From Prevotellaceae bacterium (lineage in GTDB: Bacteria > Bacteroidota > Bacteroidia > Bacteroidales > Paludibacteraceae), in contig JAITNR010000245.1 of assembly GCA_031290375.1 (NCBI GenBank), forward strand, positions 1 through 13,909: a stretch of DNA of 13,909 nucleotides, written 5' to 3'. The notes under the pieces are model-generated. The model worked only from the letters and a program-made list of their open reading frames with translations, ran no database searches and was not told where the DNA came from. Each line of letters begins with the position of its first letter. The first letter of the stretch is position 1. Shown here in pieces: positions 6,753 to 13,909 of this stretch. Made by a program: the position numbers and the translations under genes.

Positions 6753-9548
6753 CTATTTCTCAGGGTTCATTACCACTTCAAGAATATTGCCTGCCTCAAC
6801 AAGTTTTTTTAGAGTTTTTTGCACTGTTTCCGAAGTAACTTTCTGAACTTCATTCTGATAGTCGTTATAGGCATTTCTATCCCACATATAGTAAGTTACC
6901 AAACTGCCTGACCACCAACTGTTCTTCTCAACATTTTCCGCATAATCCTTTAAAAGACTCTCTTTGACCTTGTTCAAATCTTCGGCTTTTGTGCCATTTA
7001 GAAGAATTTCGTTAATCTCCTGATGTACAATTTCCAGCAAACGCGCTTGTTTGTCAGGATTACAGTCAAACCGGATACTCAAAATTCCCTCATTATCAGG
7101 CAAAATGTTCATATATCCCGAAACTCCTACGCCATAACTGCCACCCTCTTTCTCTCTTATACTTTCCAAATAGCGAATATCAAGCACTCTGCCTAAAACC
7201 CTGAGATTAATATCGTTTTCCCAATTCCATTCCATTGGAGCATAATACCTTATGGCATTAGTGGAGTTATCCGTTTCCATTTTTTTTGTGAAATGATTTT
7301 TTGTATATCCGTCAGGATGGCACTCGTCCAAACGGGTGTATTTTTCGATGTTACCCGCCTTTAGTCCGCCGAGCCAGGTGCAAATCAATTTTTGTGTTTT
7401 TTTATCATTAGGATTGATATTTCCTGTAAAAATATATGTAAAATCGTTGGCGGCATTAAATCTTTGTTTATAAATATCCAAAGCCTTTTGATTGTCGATT
7501 TTGGAAACAAAATCCATATTGTATATCAGGTTTCTTGGACTGTGACAAGTCCAATCTGCCGAAAGGGTGTCGCTGAAAATATTGGACGGCTTTTTCTCTC
7601 TATTGACAATAGAATTTTTAAATAAATCAATCATTGTATTAAAAGCCTCATCGTCTTTGCGTATTGAGGTGAAGTTCAGATATACAAGCTGAAGTAAAAG
7701 TTCAAAGTCCTTTACTGAAGAATTTCCGCTAAAAGTTTCTCTTTCATCAGTCAAATCAGTACTGCAAGAAACGGTTTTCCCTGTAAGAATTTTTTGCAAA
7801 TCAAGGTGGGAATATTTACCCAGACCGCTGTACGAAACCACACTTGATGCAACTTCGGCAGAAGGCAAATCCTCCGTGGTAACCGTGTTTAAGCCACCCC
7901 AAGAGAATGCCCTGAACAAAATCTCGTCCTGCTTAAATTCCGTAGGTTTGATAATAACTCTTACGCCGTTGCTTAAAATCCATTCTGTTGTGCCGAGCGA
8001 AATGCTTTTAGTGATTTTTTGGATTTTGCCCGCCTTGGGTTTTTTATCAACAAGATTTTGGGCTATAACCTCTTCCTTGGGGGCTTGCAGTTCAAGGCGT
8101 TCAACTTCTTTCAACATAGAGATAGCCTCTTCTTTTGTTGGCAACTTAATTTCCTCTTTTTCAGGTGCCTGAAAAGCAATGATGAGGTTTTCGTCTGTCA
8201 GATAAGAATTGAACAACTCGTTAAGCATATTTTTGGTGATCTGCGGAAAAATATTTTTTGCAGTTTCATATTCCCACTCAATACCGGGAATACATTCTGC
8301 TTCAAGGAAATTGCGGATATACTCTCTTGCCAAACCGATGTTTTGGCGGTTGTTGCGCTCATTGTAACTTTTTTCAAAATCATTCAGAATATCGGTTTTG
8401 GCTCTTTCCAGTTCCGATTGAGTAAAACCAAAACGTTGTGCCTTTTCCAACTCTGTTAGCAAATCTTTGAATGCAGCCTTTTCTTTTCCCTCTTTCGGTA
8501 CAATTATTGCCATAAAAGCATCATTACCCTTTGTCAGATTGCTGTAGCCCACGTATGCTCCCATAAATGAGGCATCGGGTTTCATCGAAAGTTCGTCAAG
8601 GCGATAGGAAAAAATTTGCCCGGTCAGTTGATTTTTAAGCATTTGAATATAACCAAGTGATGAAAGTTTTACTTCTTCAGGTGGAGTTTTGTGCTTGTAT
8701 TCCAGTGTAATACGACCACCTTGTGCCTCTTTGTCAGTAACAATTGAGACGATTGGCGTATGATTGTCCGGCAAATAATATACAGGACGTTCGCCCCTGT
8801 TTGCCCTTTCAGGTACTTTCCCCCAGAGTTCCTTTATTTTTGCCTCAACCTTATCAGTATCAATGTCTCCCACCACCACGATAGCCTGCAAATCGGGTCC
8901 GTACCATTTTTTGTAATAACGCCTCAAAGCGTCATATTCAAAATGCTTGATAACAGCAGTATCGCCTATTACATCGCGCTTTGCATATTGAGAGCCTGCA
9001 TATTTTTGTGCATTTGCTGACTTCCACATTCTACGATTGGCATCGGCTCTTGTTCGCCATTCTTCGAGAATTACGCCACGTTCGGCATCAATCTCTTCAT
9101 CTGCAAGTGTTAGAGCACAACTCCAGTCATAAAGCACCAAAAGTGCCGTATCTACGATGCTTTCGCGTATGGTAGGCACATCTGAAAGCCGATAAACAGT
9201 TTCGTCAAGCGAAGTGTAGGCATTAATATTTCCGCCAAAATTTACTCCAATTGACTCGAAATAGTTTATTATCAATTTGTCTGGGAAATGTTCAGTACCA
9301 TTGAATGCCATATGTTCAAGAAAATGGGCAAGTCCGTTCTGGTCGTCCATTTCGAGTATTGCACCTACATTTTGGGCAATGTGGAACTCTGCCCGTTGCT
9401 TTGGTTGTTCGTTGTGCCTGATGTAATAAGTTAAACCGTTAGGCAAAGTGCCTTTTCTTATGGCAGAATCAACGGGAAGTTGTTGATTTTGTGCTGTTAA
9501 ACCTGTTGTAAATAAGCATATTACTGCTAAAATGAATGTTTTGTTCAT
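6753..9548 (-). CDS. Secreted M16 family zinc metallopeptidase (pitrilysin-like)
   Basis: This is a 931-residue exported peptidase with a signal peptide at about 1-19 (cleavage likely after GLTA). The active site is the inverted zinc motif HFLEH (75-79) followed, after exactly 76 residues, by E156. This reproduces the HxxEH-X76-E spacing of pitrilysin, with H75 and H79 plus E156 as zinc ligands and E78 as the base. The rest of the chain fits the usual two M16 repeats, with an inactive C-terminal half containing the conserved RYYAPMEWN and REKEGGSYGVGVSGY segments. Expected role: degradation of peptides in the periplasm or envelope. The length is normal for Bacteroidota members of the family. 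It lies 48 bases downstream of a small lipoprotein gene and 7 bases upstream of ruvB. No convincing promoter is visible immediately upstream, so it may be read from the lipoprotein promoter. Confidence 0.94.
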   Translation of the reverse strand: MNKTFILAVICLFTTGLTAQNQQLPVDSAIRKGTLPNGLTYYIRHNEQPKQRAEFHIAQNVGAILEMDDQNGLAHFLEHMAFNGTEHFPDKLIINYFESIGVNFGGNINAYTSLDETVYRLSDVPTIRESIVDTALLVLYDWSCALTLADEEIDAERGVILEEWRTRADANRRMWKSANAQKYAGSQYAKRDVIGDTAVIKHFEYDALRRYYKKWYGPDLQAIVVVGDIDTDKVEAKIKELWGKVPERANRGERPVYYLPDNHTPIVSIVTDKEAQGGRITLEYKHKTPPEEVKLSSLGYIQMLKNQLTGQIFSYRLDELSMKPDASFMGAYVGYSNLTKGNDAFMAIIVPKEGKEKAAFKDLLTELEKAQRFGFTQSELERAKTDILNDFEKSYNERNNRQNIGLAREYIRNFLEAECIPGIEWEYETAKNIFPQITKNMLNELFNSYLTDENLIIAFQAPEKEEIKLPTKEEAISMLKEVERLELQAPKEEVIAQNLVDKKPKAGKIQKITKSISLGTTEWILSNGVRVIIKPTEFKQDEILFRAFSWGGLNTVTTEDLPSAEVASSVVSYSGLGKYSHLDLQKILTGKTVSCSTDLTDERETFSGNSSVKDFELLLQLVYLNFTSIRKDDEAFNTMIDLFKNSIVNREKKPSNIFSDTLSADWTCHSPRNLIYNMDFVSKIDNQKALDIYKQRFNAANDFTYIFTGNINPNDKKTQKLICTWLGGLKAGNIEKYTRLDECHPDGYTKNHFTKKMETDNSTNAIRYYAPMEWNWENDINLRVLGRVLDIRYLESIREKEGGSYGVGVSGYMNILPDNEGILSIRFDCNPDKQARLLEIVHQEINEILLNGTKAEDLNKVKESLLKDYAENVEKNSWWSGSLVTYYMWDRNAYNDYQNEVQKVTSETVQKTLKKLVEAGNILEVVMNPEK

Positions 9549-9596
9549 ATTTTTTTTAATAATTAAGAGTTTGTATGTGTAAATATTATTAAAGGG

Positions 9597-10052
9597 TCAA
9601 TTTGCGAGATTTAGCAAAGAATTTAAATAGTTGTCGTCAAAAGCAAAAATTTTCTCATAATAGGTATGATTGCCCTGAGTATGAGTTTTTTCGGGTTGAG
9701 CAACATAATTATCCATTTTAAGCATACCTTGCCCTTTTTTGACGGTAAAAGTGCGGGAACCTACATAGATTTTTGCAGAATCATAACGGTCAGGGTGCTC
9801 AAAAGTGCTGTAATAGGGTAATGATTCGAGCGAGAACACTTTTTTACCCTCCATTGGTTGAATATTGGACGAAAAAGAAAAAACCGAGTCTTTCATAGTC
9901 ATTTGGTCAAGGATAGTTATAATAAATTCAATCCTAACAGCGTGAAGGGTGGTATTTTCAATGTACATATCTGTAATGATAGTTTCCTGTTCTTTCTTGC
10001 AACTAACTGCAATACAGGCAATAGTAGCCAAAGCAATAATACATTTCCTCAT
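9597..10052 (-). CDS. Small hypothetical lipoprotein
   Basis: I do not recognise the family of this 151-residue protein. It begins with a lipoprotein signal peptide: basic MRKC, a hydrophobic core and a lipobox IAVSC giving lipidated C18. The residues after it (KKEQE) do not clearly fit the Bacteroidota surface-export signal, so periplasmic facing is possible. The mature part is soluble and beta-rich in appearance, with many alternating Thr, Val and Ile residues, and has no obvious catalytic motif. It lies upstream of the M16 peptidase, with a 48-base gap and the same orientation, so co-transcription is plausible. A -7 box is present 49 bases upstream of the start. The coding call is supported by the intact lipobox and its placement in an otherwise empty same-strand gap; function is unknown. 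Confidence 0.75.
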   Translation of the reverse strand: MRKCIIALATIACIAVSCKKEQETIITDMYIENTTLHAVRIEFIITILDQMTMKDSVFSFSSNIQPMEGKKVFSLESLPYYSTFEHPDRYDSAKIYVGSRTFTVKKGQGMLKMDNYVAQPEKTHTQGNHTYYEKIFAFDDNYLNSLLNLAN

Positions 10053-10100
10053 TTGTATTAAAATTATAAATTATTATTATTTTATTTTCAAAAACAAATT

Positions 10101-10108
10101 CAAAGTTA
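10101..10108 (-). promoter_or_regulatory. Candidate -7 box upstream of the lipoprotein gene
   Basis: CAAAGTTA at 10101-10108 reads TAACTTTG on the minus strand, a full match to TAnnTTTG. No good TTTG -33 box is seen at the expected distance, so the call rests on the -7 element and its position, giving a leader of about 42 nt. Confidence 0.45.
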
Positions 10109-10158
10109 CAAAAATTATTAGACTTAAAATCTTTTTTGTTATTGACTATTCAATTTTC

Positions 10159-10176
10159 GCAAGTCCTGTAACTTGC
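10159..10176. repeat. Inverted repeat GCAAGT-N6-ACTTGC
   Basis: GCAAGT (10159-10164) and ACTTGC (10171-10176) form a perfect 6-bp hairpin with a 6-base loop, between the end of the tricorn-like gene and the lipoprotein promoter. There is no T-run on either side, so it is not a standard intrinsic terminator. It may be an operator or an RNA-end stabiliser. Confidence 0.4.
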
Positions 10177-10187
10177 TGATATTTACC

Positions 10188-10221
10188 AAAAAAAAGTTGA
10201 ATCAATTATAAAGTTTTCAAC
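10188..10221 (-). terminator. Intrinsic terminator of the tricorn-like protease gene
   Basis: On the minus strand GTTGAA (10216-10221) pairs with TTCAAC (10196-10201) around a 14-base loop and is followed at once by eight T residues (10188-10195). The hairpin includes the last codons and the stop codon (10206-10208). The stem is short but the U-tract is strong, and the position is right. Confidence 0.5.
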
Positions 10222-13200
10222 AACTGCTCAACTGCTTTTTCCAACTGCAAATCTCTGCCTTCTGTCAATTTGTTGTAGTCATTGAAAATTTTGTAGTCGG
10301 GTTCAAGTTGTTGGTTCTCAAGATATGAGCCGTTGGGCAGTTCATAGCCGACAATGGGAATGCCAAAATAGATTGACGGGTCTTGCAGATACTCCCACGT
10401 AACGCTCGTCATTGTGCCCGGTACGGGCATACCCACGAGTTTGCCGATGCCTACTTGCCTGTAAACCCAGGGCGAGCCGTGTGCATTGGAGTAGTTTGCC
10501 TCGCCGATAAGCATTATCGAGGGCTTGTCCCAACGCCGCGAGGGCATATCGCAACTCTCAACACCACGAATTACCTGCGTAAAGTATTTTTTACCGCTGA
10601 AAAGTACTTCCAAATCCTCGTGCAGTCGTCCACCGCCGTTAAAACGGGTGTCGATAACAATCGCCTTTTTGTTGTTGAATTTGCCCAAAATGTCCGAATA
10701 AATCGAACGGAAACTCTCATCGCCCATACTCTCAATATGGACGTAGCCAAGCTGTCCGTTTGAAAGCCGTTCTACATCGGCTTCACGTTGCTTTACCCAG
10801 CGTTTGTAGAGCAAATCGCTCTGCTCGCTGATGGATATTGGTTTTATCACCTCTTCAACCTTTTCTCCGCTTTCTGTGGAAAAAGAAATCAAAGTGTTTT
10901 TCCCTGTCAATTTATTGAGTATTGGATAAAAATCTTTGTTCTTTTCAATTTTCTCGCCATTAATTGCATCAATCACAGCACCTTTTTTCATTTTACTGTC
11001 TGCTTTGTCGAAAGGGGATTTTTCAAGCACTTCATCAACAAGAAGTCCGTCTTTGTTATGGTTCCAGCGGAAAAGCAAGCCGAGAGTCGCTGTTGCATCG
11101 GGATTGCCAGGGGTTGGACGGTAGCCGCTGCCTGTGTGCGACACGTTAAGTTCGCCAAGCATTTCGCTCAACATTTCCGAAAAATCGAAATTATTATTGA
11201 TGTAAGGCAAAAATTTTGAATAGCCCTTTTTCATCTGTTTCCAGTCAACGCCATGCAAATCGGTGCGATAAAAACGTTTCTGTTCTTGCAGCCAAACGTG
11301 GTTAAACATAGATTCACGCTCCTGGGTAAGGTTTATTTCCATCTGAGCCGACACCGAAATGGTCTCTTTTTTGTTGCCTGCAAGCGTAATTTTCTGCGGT
11401 TTTGAGCCGAGTAGAAAAAGTATTTTACCATCTTTGTCCAAAATCAGCGTACCGTTGCCTGCGTCTTTGATTTCGAGTTTGGTTTCACGTGTTCGCGGCT
11501 CGATACTCCACAAATCATAGCCCTTTTCAAATTTCGACAGATAATACAATTTCTCGCCGTCAGTTGTGAGCATAATATCGCCTATATTAGACGAATTGGG
11601 AGTGATACGCAATATTCTATCCTCAATGCCGTTCAGTTCCACTTTGATATTGTTGTTGTCAACAGTATCGTTTTCGGCGTTTTTGCCTTTGCTGTCAGAC
11701 TTTTCGTCCTTACTTTTATCATCTTTTTTGCTGTCCTTTTTCTTTGCTTTTTCCTCTTCCTGCAAAAGTTTGTAATCATCTTCGCCAAGTCGGTATTTGT
11801 CAAAGGCTTTTTGATTTAGAAATACAATCATAGCATCGTCCAGACTGCCCCATGAGGCGTGGTTACGCATACCGTAACGTTCTGTAAGAAAGATAATTGC
11901 GTTACCGTTCATCACCCAACGGGGATTGCCCGAAGTGTATCCGCTGTTTGTGAGGTTCGTAACCTTGCCTCCCTGAGCCGACACAAGCCCGATGTCGTTG
12001 TATGGATCGTGCCTGTTTGGAGTGTATTCAAAGGTAATCCATTTGCTGTCGGGGCTCCATTCAAAGTTGATGTCACCCGAAGTCTGAGGATTGCCGCTAC
12101 CGTCAGTGATTTCTCTAACTTTCTTGCTCTCAATATTATATACAGCAATTTTGTGTCTGTTCTGAATAAAGGCAATTTCCTTGCCGTCAGGCGAAAACTG
12201 AGGGTGCATATATTCTGTGGTTTGCGATTGAAAAACAGGTTCAATGTCAATTAATGTGGCATTGAAAAAATAGCTTTCCTCTTTTCTGTTGATTTTTGCA
12301 AGATACAGGTTCCACATGCCCGATTGTTCGGATGCGAAAACAAGCATTTTGCCATCGGGGGAAAACGACGGGCTGTTGTCTGTGGCAGCGTTGTATGTGA
12401 TACGTTTGGTATATTTGTAATCAACCGAAGAAACAAAAATTTCGCCCCTCATAACGCTTGCAACCTGCTTGCCGTCAGAAGATACCGCTGTTGTGCTGCC
12501 CGAACTGTTGAGAGGCAATACCTCGTCCTGCCTGTTTTCTTCAACGATTTTGACGGATACCTTTTGCGGTTTTCCGCCATTTTTCATTGTATAAATTTCG
12601 CCGTCATAACCAAAACACAGCACATTGTCCCTTGAGATTGAAAGAAACCTTACAGGATGCGTTTTAAAAGTGGTTAATTGACTGATATTTTTCGGATTGT
12701 TTATAGAAAACGAAAATATATTGAAAGTTCCGTTTCTTTCACTGAGAAAATAGACTGTCTGATTGTCGGCACTCAATACAGGGTTGATGTCTTCACCGTC
12801 ATCGTTAATCAGTTCTGTAAATTGCCTGTTGGCGATATTATAACTCCAAATATTTCTTGTTACGGACGATTTGTGATGTTTCCGCCAAGTGTTTTCCTGT
12901 CCTTTTTTATCCTGGAAAACAAAGAACTTGCCGCTTTTGTCAAAATTTACATTTACCGCAGGCGTAGCGAGAATTTGCTCTGGTTGTCCACCGTCAATCG
13001 CAATTTTGTATAACTGGCTCATCACACTGCTTGGAAAGGCGGCACTTGTTGCAGGTGCTTGAATATTAGCTCCATAGACGATATATTTGTCATCAGGCGA
13101 AAAACAATATGGTGTTTCCGCGCCCGAAAAGGTTGTAACACGCTTTACCGCACCGCCGTTGTGGGCTACTGTAAAGATGTTGAAATTGCCATAGCGATTT

Positions 13201-13445
13201 GATGCAAAGGCGATTGTTTTGCCGTTAGTACTCCACACGGGCATATAGTCGTAAGCTGTATGCGTTGTAATTTGCTGAGCTGCACCGCCATTTGCCGCCA
13301 CTGTAAAAATATCGCCTTTGTAACTGAACGCAACCGTCTGTCCATCGGGCGAAATGCTCGGATACCGCAACCAAAGCGGATTCTGCGAAAACAATGTCAA
13401 TGATAAAAAAAGTGCAAAGACCGTAAAAATAGATTTTTTAGACAT
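10206..13445 (-). CDS. Periplasmic tricorn-like S41 family protease
   Basis: This is a 1079-residue exported relative of tricorn protease. A signal peptide covers about 1-20 (SIFTVFALFLSLTLFS core). Beta-propeller repeats with TolB/WD40-like SPDG motifs (31-35, 117-119, 362-365, 418-421, 464-466) span roughly 25-690. A PDZ domain lies at about 781-866 and the C-terminal S41 catalytic domain at about 895-1055. The tricorn tetrad is recognisable: S769-H770 (LNVSHTG), nucleophile S986 (NYSNAHG) and E1048 (QLEPDY), with intervals close to those of tricorn (H746 to S965, E1023). A charged Lys/Asp/Ser-rich low-complexity stretch lies at about 563-590. The frame stays open upstream to 13619, but M59 of that longer reading starts the signal peptide, and the promoter box at 13469-13476 lies inside the extension, so 13445 is chosen. 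Likely role: trimming of peptides in the periplasm. Confidence 0.93.
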   Translation of the reverse strand: MSKKSIFTVFALFLSLTLFSQNPLWLRYPSISPDGQTVAFSYKGDIFTVAANGGAAQQITTHTAYDYMPVWSTNGKTIAFASNRYGNFNIFTVAHNGGAVKRVTTFSGAETPYCFSPDDKYIVYGANIQAPATSAAFPSSVMSQLYKIAIDGGQPEQILATPAVNVNFDKSGKFFVFQDKKGQENTWRKHHKSSVTRNIWSYNIANRQFTELINDDGEDINPVLSADNQTVYFLSERNGTFNIFSFSINNPKNISQLTTFKTHPVRFLSISRDNVLCFGYDGEIYTMKNGGKPQKVSVKIVEENRQDEVLPLNSSGSTTAVSSDGKQVASVMRGEIFVSSVDYKYTKRITYNAATDNSPSFSPDGKMLVFASEQSGMWNLYLAKINRKEESYFFNATLIDIEPVFQSQTTEYMHPQFSPDGKEIAFIQNRHKIAVYNIESKKVREITDGSGNPQTSGDINFEWSPDSKWITFEYTPNRHDPYNDIGLVSAQGGKVTNLTNSGYTSGNPRWVMNGNAIIFLTERYGMRNHASWGSLDDAMIVFLNQKAFDKYRLGEDDYKLLQEEEKAKKKDSKKDDKSKDEKSDSKGKNAENDTVDNNNIKVELNGIEDRILRITPNSSNIGDIMLTTDGEKLYYLSKFEKGYDLWSIEPRTRETKLEIKDAGNGTLILDKDGKILFLLGSKPQKITLAGNKKETISVSAQMEINLTQERESMFNHVWLQEQKRFYRTDLHGVDWKQMKKGYSKFLPYINNNFDFSEMLSEMLGELNVSHTGSGYRPTPGNPDATATLGLLFRWNHNKDGLLVDEVLEKSPFDKADSKMKKGAVIDAINGEKIEKNKDFYPILNKLTGKNTLISFSTESGEKVEEVIKPISISEQSDLLYKRWVKQREADVERLSNGQLGYVHIESMGDESFRSIYSDILGKFNNKKAIVIDTRFNGGGRLHEDLEVLFSGKKYFTQVIRGVESCDMPSRRWDKPSIMLIGEANYSNAHGSPWVYRQVGIGKLVGMPVPGTMTSVTWEYLQDPSIYFGIPIVGYELPNGSYLENQQLEPDYKIFNDYNKLTEGRDLQLEKAVEQLLKTL

Positions 13446-13468
13446 GGAAAAATTAGTTTTGATTTTTG

Positions 13469-13476
13469 CAAAGATA
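13469..13476 (-). promoter_or_regulatory. -7 box upstream of the tricorn-like protease gene
   Basis: CAAAGATA at 13469-13476 reads TATCTTTG on the minus strand, a full match to TAnnTTTG. It would place transcription start about 15 bases before the ATG at 13445. The -33 box is not clear; the nearest candidate, TTGG on the minus strand (13504-13507), is a little far away. The position argues for the shorter start of the protease. Confidence 0.5.
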
Positions 13477-13550
13477 ATATTTTTTTTCTTACGGTGCGCT
13501 GCACCAATTGTGTCAATTCTGAAAACTATGAAAATTTTGTAAAAAATAAA

Positions 13551-13582
13551 TTTGCACAATCCAAAAATTATATCTACCTTTG
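13551..13582 (+). promoter_or_regulatory. Strong plus-strand promoter at the right edge
   Basis: TTTG at 13551-13554 and TACCTTTG at 13575-13582 are separated by 20 bases, a near-ideal Bacteroidota promoter with the common TTTGCA extension. Transcription would begin near 13588 and run toward the right edge. It is divergent from the tricorn-like gene, with about 75 bases between the two -7 boxes. What it drives is not evident within the window. Confidence 0.7.
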
Positions 13583-13610
13583 CAACCGGTTTTGAACTTA
13601 AATGGCCTTT

Positions 13611-13624
13611 AATTAACAATTAAC
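13611..13624. repeat. Tandem 7-bp repeat AATTAAC x2
   Basis: AATTAAC occurs twice in direct succession (13611-13617 and 13618-13624), about 25 bases after the probable transcription start of the plus-strand promoter. It is short and AT-rich, so chance is possible; it could mark a protein-binding site in the leader. Confidence 0.35.
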
Positions 13625-13730
13625 TCAACACTTGTTACCTAACTCGCTATCAGCCAACAGTTATTCAGTAAATAAAAATATTTTAACATTTTTTATGACT
13701 GAAATGTTTGGTAATATGGAAAATATTGTC

Positions 13731-13784
13731 AACACACACTACGCGAATGTGTTAACGGGCGGTGCGCGCGCGGAGTATAACACA
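13731..13784 (+). repeat. Overlapping inverted repeats around a GC-rich island
   Basis: TGTGTTA at 13748-13754 pairs with TAACACA at 13778-13784 (7 bp) around a 23-base GC-rich loop (GGGCGGTGCGCGCGCGG core). The same TGTGTT (13748-13753) can instead pair with AACACA at 13731-13736 around an 11-base loop. The two hairpins exclude each other. Such alternative pairing resembles attenuators and switches, but this is inferred from base pairing only. Confidence 0.35.
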
Positions 13785-13909
13785 AATAAATTAAATACAC
13801 AAGAAAGTTTAAGAAATTTTCAGGGCAAACGCATCTTAATTTAACAAATTTTAAATACTAAAAATATTCCTGTTCCGTTTGTATAATAAAAAGAGTGATG
13901 CAAACACCT

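Larger units (their letters stand above)
13583..13909 (+). other. Leader-like region with no recognised gene
   Basis: After the strong plus-strand promoter there are about 300 bases without a recognisable gene. The only open frame (49 codons from the ATG at 13695 to the stop at 13844, extendable from a TTG at 13632) has no family I know and includes a GC-rich island out of keeping with the surroundings. An ATG at 13898 (codons M-Q-T-P) preceded by AAAAAGAG could be the start of the real downstream gene. I found no motif of tmRNA, SRP RNA, RNase P RNA or the common TPP or cobalamin riboswitches. The stretch may be a long, structured 5' leader or a small RNA gene. Confidence 0.35.

Noticed and set aside
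8019..8459. 146-codon plus-strand frame inside the M16 peptidase gene
   Set aside because: Antisense shadow with phenylalanine-rich, non-family sequence; the M16 frame has clear motifs throughout.
10788..11219. 143-codon plus-strand frame inside the tricorn-like gene
   Set aside because: Antisense shadow of a well-supported gene; long antisense frames are expected over such a long coding sequence.
13446..13619. 58-residue N-terminal extension of the tricorn-like protease (open frame to 13619)
   Set aside because: The signal peptide starts at the internal methionine (13445) and a -7 promoter box lies within the extension, so the extension is most likely untranslated.

Overview
The window reads as chromosomal DNA of a member of the Bacteroidota, most likely Bacteroidales-like. 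Three observations support this. The DNA is AT-rich. Several gaps carry the Bacteroidota-type promoter (a TTTG-like box, about 20 bases, then TAnnTTTG) and start codons lack clear Shine-Dalgarno sequences. The protein families and N-termini are also typical: a periplasmic tricorn-like S41 protease, a long secreted M16 peptidase, a membrane-anchored AraC regulator and a CE4-like deacetylase of the kind found in Bacteroidota. I see no phage, transposase, CRISPR array or rRNA gene. This is mostly an ordinary core and housekeeping region with a few unusual details.

Layout. Positions 1-354 hold no gene but contain a short piece resembling the T-arm and 3' end of a tRNA. A CE4-like polysaccharide deacetylase (355-1626, minus) and a stand-alone CoaB (1717-2358, plus) are transcribed divergently from a 90-base gap with overlapping promoters. 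CoaB converges on a tight minus-strand operon read rmlA (4777-3917), dedA (3897-3190), aroE (3177-2443), which has a good promoter at 4823-4855. Further right, all on the minus strand, lie a secreted M16 zinc peptidase (9548-6753), ruvB (6745-5726, 7 bases after it) and a short AraC-type membrane regulator (5653-4928). Upstream of the M16 gene are a small lipoprotein gene (10052-9597) and a large tricorn-like S41 protease (13445-10206), whose probable terminator overlaps its own stop codon. The last 464 bases hold the minus-strand promoter of the tricorn gene and a near-perfect plus-strand promoter. The plus-strand promoter fires into about 300 bases with no recognisable gene but with alternative hairpins and a sharp GC-rich island.

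How the genes fit together. RmlA makes dTDP-glucose for cell-surface sugars, and the deacetylase probably acts on such sugars. DedA is a lipid-carrier or phospholipid handling membrane protein, so the left half leans toward envelope building; AroE and CoaB are core metabolism. The right half is dominated by exported proteolysis (M16 and tricorn-like proteases with a lipoprotein between them), with ruvB for Holliday-junction branch migration. No previously undescribed system is proven. The best leads are the structured leader at the right edge, the minimal one-TPR AraC sensor, the CoaB lacking its usual CoaC half, and the tRNA-like fragment at the left edge.
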